NCBI RefSeq assembly: GCF_001552635.1
Contig: NZ_BCRO01000045.1
Span: 62,001-126,000 of the forward strand
Reading direction: 5' to 3'
DNA: 64,000 nt
DNA from: Actinomadura hibisca NBRC 15177
GTDB taxonomy: Bacteria > Actinomycetota > Actinomycetes > Streptosporangiales > Streptosporangiaceae
Shown: in pieces, positions 41,180 through 48,732 of the stretch
Position numbering within the stretch: position 1 is the stretch's first letter
Layout of the letters: each line of letters opens with the position of its first letter
Made by a program: the position numbers and the translations under genes
Notes under the pieces: generated by a model
What the model was told of the DNA's origin: nothing
The model's database searches: none
Seen by the model: only the letters and a program-made list of their open reading frames with translations

Positions 41180-41958
41180 ACGCGATCATCGGCGGCCACG
41201 ACGTGCTGCTGGTGACGCTCGACACCCTGCGCTACGACGTGGCCGCCGAGCAGGCCGCCGCCGGGGCAACGCCCACGCTGGCGGGCCTGCTGCCCGGCGG
41301 ACGCTGGGAGAAGCGGCACACGCCCGGCAGCTTCACCTACGCCGCGCACGCCGCGATGCTGGCCGGGTTCCTGCCGACGCCCGCCGAGCCCGGACCGCAT
41401 CCCCGGCTGTTCGCGGCGGCGTTCCCCGGCAGCGAGACCACCGCCGCGGGGACCTGGCAGTTCGACGCCGCCGACCTGCCCACGGGGCTGGCGCAGGCGG
41501 GCTACCACACCGTCTGCGTCGGCGGCGTCGGGTTCTTCAACAACCGGACGGCGCTCGGCTCGGCCCTGCCGTCGTTGTTCGCCGAGAGCCACTGGGAACC
41601 GGAGTTCGGGGTCACCGACCCCGCCTGCCTGGAGAACCAGATCGTGCGCATCGGGCAGATCATCGCCCGCCAGCCCGCCGACCGGCGGCTGTTCCTGCTG
41701 CTGAACGTCGCGGCGCTGCACCAGCCCAACCACTTCTACCTCGACGGCGCGACCGGCGACTCGCCCGCCAGCCACGCCGCCGCCCTCCGGTACGTGGACC
41801 GTCACCTGGGCCGCCTGTTCGCGCTGCTGCGCCGCCCCACGTTCGTGATCGTGTGCTCCGACCACGGCACCGCCTACGGCGAGGACGGGCACGTCGGGCA
41901 CCGCATCGGCCACGAGACCGTGTGGACCGTTCCCTATGGAGAGTTCGTACTGACATGA
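41167..41958 (+). CDS. STM4013/SEN3800-family hydrolase (alkaline phosphatase superfamily)
   Basis: A 263-aa member of the alkaline phosphatase/sulfatase superfamily. The first metal-binding Asp is in VLLVTLDTLRYD (Asp19). A candidate nucleophile is in GSFTYAAHAAML. The C-terminal metal ligands are in CSDHGTAYGEDGHVGH. It is short compared with sulfatases (~450 aa), which implies a minimal core. It probably hydrolyses or transfers a phosphate or sulfate ester on the cassette's product. The ATG has GAAGG upstream, and its stop overlaps the STM4012 gene by 4 bp (ATGA). Confidence 0.88.
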   Translation: MRDMNAIIGGHDVLLVTLDTLRYDVAAEQAAAGATPTLAGLLPGGRWEKRHTPGSFTYAAHAAMLAGFLPTPAEPGPHPRLFAAAFPGSETTAAGTWQFDAADLPTGLAQAGYHTVCVGGVGFFNNRTALGSALPSLFAESHWEPEFGVTDPACLENQIVRIGQIIARQPADRRLFLLLNVAALHQPNHFYLDGATGDSPASHAAALRYVDRHLGRLFALLRRPTFVIVCSDHGTAYGEDGHVGHRIGHETVWTVPYGEFVLT

Positions 41959-43235
41959 CCGGCCCCTACCAGGGATACGTCTACGCCTATCCGCACAAGA
42001 CCGCCTACCGCCCCCTCACGCCGGAGCCCACGCTTGAGCAGGTCTGGGAAGGCGAGGACAAGAACGCGCTGTTCCTCTACCTACACGTGCCGTTCTGCGA
42101 GATGCGGTGCGGATTCTGCAACCTGTTCACCCGGACGGGCGCGCCGGAGGAACTGACCAGCGCCTACCTGGACGCGCTGGAGCGCCAGGCCGCGCGCGTG
42201 CGGGACGCGCTGGGCGAGGCGACGTTCAGCACGGCGGCGTTCGGCGGCGGCACCCCGACGTACTTCACCGCGCCGGAGCTGGAACGGCTGTGCGACATCG
42301 CGGACGGTTTCGCGGACCTGGCCGCCGTCCCGCTCGGCGTGGAGACGTCCCCGGCGACCGCGACCACCGACCGCCTGACCGTGCTGGCCGAACGCGGCAC
42401 CACCCGGATCTCGATCGGCGTGCAGAGCTTCATCGACGCCGAGGCGCGCGCCGCCGTACGTCCCCAGAAGCGCGCCGAGGTGGAAGCCGCCCTGGACCGC
42501 ATCCGGGCGGTGGGCTTCCCGACGCTCAACATCGACCTCATCTACGGGATCGACGGCCAGACGCCGGTCACGTGGCTGCACTCGCTGGACGCGGCGCTGG
42601 CATGGCGGCCGGAGGAGATCTACCTCTACCCGCTGTACGTGCGCCCCCTGACGGGACTGGGGAAGCTGGGCCGGGACTGGGACGACCAGCGCCTGTCCCT
42701 GTACCGCCTGGGCCGCGACCACCTCCTGGCACAGGGGTACGAACAGGTCTCCATGCGAATGTTCCGTCTCCCCGGGACGGGCACCGGCACCGAGTACTGC
42801 TGCCAGACCGACGGCATGGTGGGCCTGGGCTGCGGCGCGCGCTCCTACACCGGCGACCTGCACTACTCGTTCGAGTACGCGGTGGGCGCGAGCCAGGTGC
42901 GCGCCATCATCGACGACTACGTACAGGCCAGGGAGTTCGGGACGGCGCGGGTGGGATTCCGGCTGGACGAATCCGAACGCCGCCGCCGACACCTGATCCA
43001 ATCCCTGCTCCAGAACGAGGGCCTGGACCGTGCCGCCTACAAGGCCCGCTTCGGCAGCGACGCCGCAGCGGACTTCGCCTCCGACCTGAGCGCGTTCGCG
43101 GATCGGGGCTGGCTGAACGAAACCGCGTCCGCGCTGCGCCTGACGCCCGAGGGCCTGGCCCATTCCGACGCGATCGGCCCCGCGCTCTTCTCGCCAGACG
43201 TACAGAATCTCATGAACGCCTATGAGGCACGCTGA
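41955..43235 (+). CDS. STM4012-family radical SAM protein (HemN/HemW-like)
   Basis: A 426-aa radical SAM enzyme. The [4Fe-4S] motif Cys48-x3-Cys52-x2-Cys55 is in HVPFCEMRCGFCN. The SAM-binding GGGTPTYF and ISIGVQSF are as in coproporphyrinogen dehydrogenase relatives, and a C-terminal HemN-like domain follows (RRRHLIQSLLQNEGLDR). HemW proteins are haem chaperones and HemN oxidises porphyrinogen. The STM4012 group is a distinct family found with its four partners here, so I do not call it a haem gene. It overlaps both neighbours by 4 bp and 1 bp. Confidence 0.92.
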   Translation: MTGPYQGYVYAYPHKTAYRPLTPEPTLEQVWEGEDKNALFLYLHVPFCEMRCGFCNLFTRTGAPEELTSAYLDALERQAARVRDALGEATFSTAAFGGGTPTYFTAPELERLCDIADGFADLAAVPLGVETSPATATTDRLTVLAERGTTRISIGVQSFIDAEARAAVRPQKRAEVEAALDRIRAVGFPTLNIDLIYGIDGQTPVTWLHSLDAALAWRPEEIYLYPLYVRPLTGLGKLGRDWDDQRLSLYRLGRDHLLAQGYEQVSMRMFRLPGTGTGTEYCCQTDGMVGLGCGARSYTGDLHYSFEYAVGASQVRAIIDDYVQAREFGTARVGFRLDESERRRRHLIQSLLQNEGLDRAAYKARFGSDAAADFASDLSAFADRGWLNETASALRLTPEGLAHSDAIGPALFSPDVQNLMNAYEAR

Positions 43236-44086
43236 TGGGCCCGGACCACCTGACGATCCTCTACCGGGGCCCGCTGGCGAGCTGCGACTACGACTGCCCG
43301 TACTGCCCCTTCGCCAAGCGACGCGACACACCCGAACAGTTGCGCGCCGACCGCGCCGCACTCGAACGCTTCACGGCCTGGGTCGCCGCGCAGGACCACC
43401 CCGTGTCGGTCCTGTTCACGCCGTGGGGCGAGGGCCTGGTCCGTTCCTGGTACCGGCGCGCCCTGGTGGAACTGAGTCACCTGCCGCACGTCGAACGCGT
43501 GGCGATCCAGACCAACCTGAGTGCCCGGACCACCTGGACGGCCGAAGCGGACCCGTCCCGCCTGGCGTTGTGGGTGACCTACCACCCGGGCCAGGTGCCC
43601 TACGAACGTTTCCTGGCCAAGACCCACGAGCTGGCGACCCGGGGCGTCCGTTTCAGCGTCGGGATCGTGGGTCAGCCGGAACACCTGGAGGCCGCGCGCC
43701 AGCTCCGCGCCGACCTCCCCACCGGCACGTACCTGTGGGTGAACGCCGCCGAAGGCCGCACCTACACCGACGCGGAGGCCAGCGAGTGGACGGCCGTGGA
43801 CCCGCTCTTCCACTACAGCCGCGATCCGCACCCGAGCCGGGGCCTGCCCTGCCGGACCGGTGACACCGTCATCTCAGTGGACGGTGAGGGCACGGTGCGC
43901 CGCTGCCATTTCGTCCCCGCGAAGCTGGGCAACCTCTACGACGGCACCTTCCGCAAGGCACTGCGTCCCCGGCCCTGCCCGGTGGCGGTCTGCGACTGCC
44001 ACATCGGCTACGTCCACCTGGAGCCCACGGGCCTGTACGACGTGTTCACCAACGGCGTCCTGGAACGGATTCCGCACCTCCTGTAA
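43235..44086 (+). CDS. STM4011-family radical SAM protein
   Basis: A 283-aa radical SAM enzyme. The cluster motif Cys17-x3-Cys21-x2-Cys24 is in ASCDYDCPYCPF. The C-terminal part has further cysteines (LPCRTG, RRCHF, CPVAVCDCHIGY), reminiscent of a SPASM/twitch auxiliary Fe-S domain. Such domains are common in enzymes that modify peptides or carrier-bound substrates. Its ATG overlaps the STM4012 stop (TGATG). It ends the five-gene cassette, with no hairpin seen after it. Confidence 0.92.
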   Translation: MGPDHLTILYRGPLASCDYDCPYCPFAKRRDTPEQLRADRAALERFTAWVAAQDHPVSVLFTPWGEGLVRSWYRRALVELSHLPHVERVAIQTNLSARTTWTAEADPSRLALWVTYHPGQVPYERFLAKTHELATRGVRFSVGIVGQPEHLEAARQLRADLPTGTYLWVNAAEGRTYTDAEASEWTAVDPLFHYSRDPHPSRGLPCRTGDTVISVDGEGTVRRCHFVPAKLGNLYDGTFRKALRPRPCPVAVCDCHIGYVHLEPTGLYDVFTNGVLERIPHLL

Positions 44087-44160
44087 GCCCGCCCGCGCGT
44101 GAACCCGGAGGCGGCCTGGCGGCGATACATCGCCGACAAGCCTCAGCAGAAGGGTCACAA

Positions 44161-44271
44161 GTGGACGTCCTGAAACTGCTCCGCGATCTCGGGCTCCGGC
44201 TGGAGCACCGTCCGCCCGCCGCCCTCGCCCGGCAGCGCGACCGGCTGCTCGCGGCCATCGCGGGCCGATGA
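44161..44271 (+). CDS. Short ORF resembling the N-terminus of a CU044_5270-type protein (remnant?)
   Basis: A 36-aa ORF starting at GTG 44161 and overlapping the LCP start by ATGA. The peptide (VDVLKLLRDLGLRLEHRPPA and QRDRLLAAIAGR) resembles the conserved start of actinomycete proteins encoded after ECF sigma factors, which normally continue with a membrane helix and exported domain. Here it stops at once. Just upstream, 44099-44173 encodes a short peptide (NPEAAWRRYIADKPQQKGHK) that could be a sigma-factor tail. A decayed sigma/partner pair is inference. Confidence 0.35.
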   Translation: MDVLKLLRDLGLRLEHRPPAALARQRDRLLAAIAGR

Positions 44272-45611
44272 AGGCCCTGCTGCGGCGGCCGCTCGGCTGG
44301 TTGTCGATCGCCCTGGCGGTCGTGCTGGTCACCGGCGGCCTGTCGGCCTACGGCTACTACTGGCGGTTGCAGGGCAGCATCGACCAGTAGGACACCGACA
44401 AGCTGCTCGGCGGCGACCGGCCGAAGAAGCTCAACGGCGCGCTCAACATCCTGCTGATCGGCTCCGACACGCGCGCGGGCGCGAACGCCAAGTACGGGCA
44501 CGGCCTCAAGGACAAGCCCCCGGCCTCCGACACGATGATCCTGCTGCACCTGTCGCCGGGCGGCGGGCAGGCGTTGGCGATCAGCTTCCCGCGCGACCTG
44601 CTGGTGCCGATCCCCGAGTGCACCCGGCCCACCGGCGGCGCGGTGCCCGCGACGGCGCGGGCCATGCTCAACGAGGCCATCGCGCGCGGCGGCCCGGCCT
44701 GCACCATCGAGACGCTCGAAGGCATCTCCAAGATCCGGATCGACCACTTCGTGCAGGTGGACTTCGTCGGCTTCAAGGACATCACCACGGCGGTCGGCGG
44801 CGTGCCCATCTGCCTGGACAAGGACGTGGACGACCGCGCCTCGGGCTTCCGCATGACCAGGGGCCCGCACCGGGTCAAGGGCGAGGACGCGCTCGCCTAC
44901 GTCCGCATCCGCAAGGGCCTCGGCGACAACTCCGACACCCAGCGCATCAAGCGGCAGCAACGTTTCCTCGGCGCGCTGGCGAAGGAGGCGATGAGCGCGG
45001 GCGTGCTCACCAACCCGGCCAAGATGAACGACCTGCTCACCGCCTCGGCCAAGTCGCTGAGCACCGACAAACGGTTCAACGTCGGCGCGATGCTGAAGGT
45101 GGCCAACGGGATGCGGGACCTCACCGCGGGCAAGCTGCGCTTCGTCACCGTCCCGTCCGGGCCCTACGCCCTGGACCAGAACAGGGTGGTGCTGACCCAG
45201 CCCGACGCGGCGAACTTCTTCGCTGCCGTCCGCAACGACCGGACGGTCCCCGAGCCGGTGAAGCCGCTCCCGACGCCGGTGAAGGTGCGGGTGTTCAATG
45301 GCTCGGGCGTGCCCGACCGTGCCGCCCAAGTCGCTGAACAGCTCAAGGAGCAGGGCTTCACCGTGACCGGCGTGGGCAACTACAAGCGCACCGTCCCCGC
45401 CACGCAGATCCGGCACGCCGCCGCCGACCGCGCCCTGGCCGGAAAGCTGGAGGCCAAGCTGACCAGGACGGCCGTGCTGCCCCGCGCCAAGGCCGTCCCG
45501 GGCGTGCTGGACCTGGTGATCGGCACGGACTTCACCGGCCTGCGCACGGGCGGCATCCCGCGCCAACGCGACGAGTACCGAGCCAGCGACAACGTATGCG
45601 CCCACACATAA
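44268..45611 (+). pseudogene. LytR-CpsA-Psr (LCP) family gene interrupted by an in-frame TAG
   Basis: The frame runs from ATG 44268 to TAA 45611 with a single stop, TAG at 44388-44390 (codon 41). Before it lies an N-terminal membrane anchor (LGWLSIALAVVLVTGGLSAY). Directly after it the LCP domain continues without loss (DTDKLLGGDRPKKLN, NILLIGSDTRAG, SFPRDLLVPIPECTRP, GGVPICLD), and a LytR_C domain follows (VRVFNGSGVPDRAAQ). LCP enzymes attach teichoic acid or arabinogalactan-like polymers to peptidoglycan. The first downstream ATG (44535) would lose both anchor and the pyrophosphate-binding NILLIGSD motif. It is either a fresh pseudogene, a sequencing error or amber readthrough. Confidence 0.85.
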
Positions 45612-45639
45612 TGCCCCTGATGGCGTGAAAGTGGCCTGC

Positions 45640-46773
45640 TCAGGTCTCCTTCTGCGGGTGGTAGTCGGCCTCGGAGACGCCGAACGTCCACGCCACGCCC
45701 TCCCGCGCGGTCCGCGTCGTCGGCGGCACCCGCAGGTAGTAGGTCCGGTACGTGCCGTCCGGCTCGGGTGTGGAGTTGACCACCTCGACCATCGCCACCG
45801 GCTCGTCGTCGGCCAGGTCGATGCGCCACAACACGCCGGTCTCGTCGCGGTGCACCGGCTGCGCGCCGACCTCGGCCAGGTACCGGTCGTAGCCGAAGAT
45901 CTCCAGCATCACGCGGCGCAGCTCGGCGTTGTCCTGGGCGTCGATCCGGGCCGGGCTGAGGTCGGTGAGGGAGTCGATGAACCCGGCCGGGACCGGCATC
46001 CCGCGCCAGGCGTGCAGGGCGAAGCCGTCGGCGTGGGCCAGCGCCGGGCCGTCGCCCCGGTGCAGCCGGCCGGGCTCGTCGCGGTGCAGCTCCGACGGCC
46101 GCTCCGACACGATCACCAGCCGCTCGTAGGGCCACCACCAGCCGGTCTCGCGCGCCGCCTCGGCGAGGCCCGGCGGCAGGTGCCCGAGCCGGTCGAACAG
46201 CGCCAGCCACGGCGCGTCGTGCTGGCCGAGCACCGCGTCCAGCGTCGCCGCGCGCAGGATCGACTCGGCCCTCGACCCCTCCGGGGCCAGGGCCCCGATC
46301 GCCTGCCGCACCCGCGTGACCAGGTTCTGGACCTGGTCCCACAGCGGCGCGCCCGTCTCACCCCAGGCGTGCGCCCAGCGTCGCGGGCCCAGCGCGGTGT
46401 GCAGGGCGGTGCGGGCCGTCTCCCACGGGCGCGTCCGCACGGCGTCGCGCACGCACGCCCCGGCGTCGCCGAGATCTGCGACTTCGGTCCGCGCGCGTGC
46501 GAGCAGGTCGCCCAGACCGGCCTGTGCCAAGGCCGCCGAGTGCCCGGCGAGCAGGGCCGCCAGCACCGCCCCGTGCGCGGGCGACGGCACCCACAGGAAA
46601 CGTTCGGGAGCGGGAAGCCCGGCGGCCTCGTAGGCGGCGGTGATCCCGGCCTCGGCGCGCCCGCGGTCGCCGGGGCCGGTGGCGAAGGCCGCGCTCTGCC
46701 AGGTCTCCATCAGGACGGCGTGGTCGAGGGTGTCCATGCCCGTGCTCGAGCCCGTGTCGACGTTCGTCTCCAT
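45640..46773 (-). CDS. DUF6745-family protein
   Basis: A 377-aa cytoplasmic protein. The central region WWPYERLVIVSERPSELHRD and RLHRGDGPALAHADGFALHA with AWRGMPVPAGFID are diagnostic of DUF6745. The C-terminal half (VLWRIDLADDEPVAMVEVVN) is also typical. Function is unknown. GGAGATTCGATC precedes the ATG. A 108-aa gene starts upstream on the same strand, and the two are separated by 14 bp, so they form a pair. Confidence 0.8.
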   Translation of the reverse strand: METNVDTGSSTGMDTLDHAVLMETWQSAAFATGPGDRGRAEAGITAAYEAAGLPAPERFLWVPSPAHGAVLAALLAGHSAALAQAGLGDLLARARTEVADLGDAGACVRDAVRTRPWETARTALHTALGPRRWAHAWGETGAPLWDQVQNLVTRVRQAIGALAPEGSRAESILRAATLDAVLGQHDAPWLALFDRLGHLPPGLAEAARETGWWWPYERLVIVSERPSELHRDEPGRLHRGDGPALAHADGFALHAWRGMPVPAGFIDSLTDLSPARIDAQDNAELRRVMLEIFGYDRYLAEVGAQPVHRDETGVLWRIDLADDEPVAMVEVVNSTPEPDGTYRTYYLRVPPTTRTAREGVAWTFGVSEADYHPQKET

Positions 46774-46787
46774 GATCGAATCTCCGT

Positions 46788-47114
46788 TCAGTCGGCGACG
46801 ACGCGGACGCTGCCGGGCACGTACTCGCGCTGCCTGACCACCCGGTACCAGCCCCTGGGCAGGGAGATCGGCGCGTGCTCCTCGTGCACCAGCCGCCCGC
46901 CGGACGGCAGGTGCAGGTGGTCGGGGACCAGCGGGTGCGGGTCGCGCAGCAGCGCGCCCTCGGCGGTCAGCGCGTGCGCGTGCCCGGTCGCCTCGCCGAG
47001 CGCCAGCACCATGCGGCCCCGGCCGTCGCGCGGCGCGGGCGGCAGGTCGCGGACGTTCTGCGGCACGGCCTCCTCGGCCACGGGCACGATGAGGATGTCT
47101 CCCTGTCGGTACAT
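46788..47114 (-). CDS. Small protein co-transcribed with DUF6745
   Basis: A 108-aa protein starting MYRQGDILIVPVAEEAVP. It contains GEATGHAHALTAEGALL and PRGWYRVVRQREYVPG, a small all-beta protein by appearance. It is consistently a companion of DUF6745 in my recollection, but no function is known. TACCTT lies 7-12 nt before the ATG, as expected for a leaderless transcript. Confidence 0.7.
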   Translation of the reverse strand: MYRQGDILIVPVAEEAVPQNVRDLPPAPRDGRGRMVLALGEATGHAHALTAEGALLRDPHPLVPDHLHLPSGGRLVHEEHAPISLPRGWYRVVRQREYVPGSVRVVAD

Positions 47115-47169
47115 GCCGAGCAAGGTAGAACGGGACACCGACAGAACGGCGTCGCCGCAGGTCGGCACG

Positions 47170-48546
47170 TTAGTAGCCGCGCGTGCGGCGGGCCGCCGGG
47201 CGGGCCCAGCGGCCGGAGGCGCTGAGGCCGACGGTCTGGAAGGCGCGCACCAGCTCCCCGCCGAGGTTGACGCCCGCGCCCAGCGCCAGCGCCACCGACA
47301 TCGCCGCGACCAGGCTCAGCGCGCCCTCCTGCGCCGCCCCGGTGTTCAGCTCGACCATGCCCCGGTACAGGAGCGTTCCAGGCAGCAGCGGCGAGATCGC
47401 CGGGACGACGTAGGGCAGCGACGGCGCGTTGCGGCGGCGGGCCAGCATGTTGCCCAGCACCCCGATGATCACCGCGGAGATCGCCGAGGCCAGCACCGGC
47501 GCGACCGAGGCGGTCAGCAGCAGCACGTACACGACCCAGATCAGCGCGCCGCCGATCGCCGCCGGCACCAGCACGTCGCGCGGCACCGCCAGGCAGATCG
47601 CGAACGTCACCGACACCGCGGCCGCCGCCAGCACCGGCACCGGGCTGAGCAGCGCCGGGAAGTCGGGCAGGTGGGAGACGTTGATGTCCACGTTCAGCGC
47701 CACCGCGACGTAGACGGCCGCGCCGAGCCCGGCGACGATCGCGGCGATGATGAAGAACACCTCCAGCAGCCGCGCGCCCGCGCTGACCAGGTCGCCGGTG
47801 ACGCCGTCCTGGACGCTGGCCACCAGCGGGCGGCCCGGCAGCAGCGCCAGGATCGCGCCGGTCACGATCGTGGAGGCGCGGCCGGGGCTGCCCATCGTCG
47901 CCACCACCAGCGCCGCCGCCGTCGCGCCGATCGCCGCCGCCAGCGACAGCTGGAAGAACTCCGCCACCCCGCGCCGGGCCAGGTAGGCGGCGGCGCGGTC
48001 GCCCAGCAGCGTCGCCACGAACGCGGTGACCGCCACCACCGGCCCGCCGCCGACCAGCACGCTGGCCGACGCCGCGATCAGGCCCAGCGACACCACCATC
48101 AGCCACGGCGGGTACGGGGCGCGCCCGTGCTTGATCTCCGCCAGCCGCTGGTGCGCCTCCGGCAGCTCCAGCATCCCGATCGCGGCCTGCTGCACCAGCG
48201 CGTGCAGCGCGTGCAGCCGCCAGAACGCCGGGGTGCGGCGGCGGATCGCCCGCGTGGCGGTGACGGGGGCGGCCCCGTTGCCCGGATGGGCCGACACCAG
48301 CAGGCTGGTGAAGGTCACCTGGACCTCGCAGCGCGGCAGCTCGTAGGCGACCGCGAGGCTGAGCATCGCCTCGTTGACGCGCTCGGTGGACTCGCCGCTG
48401 GCCAGCAGCAGCTCGCCGACCCGCAACACCAGGTCGATGACGCGGGGGTCGACGACCTCGCCGGGCTCGTCCTCGGGGGGTTCGGGTGGGGTGCCGTCCA
48501 TCAGCACGTACCAGCTGCGCCGCAGGCGTTCCGCCGCCGTCCCCAT
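47170..48546 (-). CDS. Threonine/serine exporter family protein (ThrE)
   Basis: A 458-aa membrane protein. An N-terminal cytoplasmic ThrE domain (VGELLLASGESTERVNEAML, CEVQVTFTSL) includes a region related to amidohydrolase-like folds. It is followed by ten hydrophobic helices in two halves (ThrE and ThrE_2), with RASTIVTGAILALLPGRPLV and PAISPLLPGTLLYRG at equivalent positions. Corynebacterium ThrE exports L-threonine and L-serine. It is divergent from the RecQ gene. Confidence 0.9.
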   Translation of the reverse strand: MGTAAERLRRSWYVLMDGTPPEPPEDEPGEVVDPRVIDLVLRVGELLLASGESTERVNEAMLSLAVAYELPRCEVQVTFTSLLVSAHPGNGAAPVTATRAIRRRTPAFWRLHALHALVQQAAIGMLELPEAHQRLAEIKHGRAPYPPWLMVVSLGLIAASASVLVGGGPVVAVTAFVATLLGDRAAAYLARRGVAEFFQLSLAAAIGATAAALVVATMGSPGRASTIVTGAILALLPGRPLVASVQDGVTGDLVSAGARLLEVFFIIAAIVAGLGAAVYVAVALNVDINVSHLPDFPALLSPVPVLAAAAVSVTFAICLAVPRDVLVPAAIGGALIWVVYVLLLTASVAPVLASAISAVIIGVLGNMLARRRNAPSLPYVVPAISPLLPGTLLYRGMVELNTGAAQEGALSLVAAMSVALALGAGVNLGGELVRAFQTVGLSASGRWARPAARRTRGY

Positions 48547-48732
48547 ACCGAACGTGCCCTCCGGCCTTCTCGTCCCGATCTTGCTCGCAGGCTACCCGCG
48601 AGCCACCGGTCCCTATCCCGGGATCCGGGTGTCCTTTTCCACACCACCGGTTTCGGAGGGGAACGGGCGACGTTATCCACAGAACAGGATTCTGTTTCCC
48701 GACCTGTCGTCCCGGACTGATAGCAAGGACCC

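Noticed and set aside
41955..43235. Coproporphyrinogen dehydrogenase HemN / haem biosynthesis gene
   Set aside because: It has the HemN-like fold, but the N-terminal motif and the four-gene context match the STM4012 family, and no other haem gene is nearby.
45625..48720. 1031-codon plus-strand frame
   Set aside because: It is antisense to three conserved genes (DUF6745, small partner, ThrE), and its translation is repetitive Arg/Gln/His without domains.
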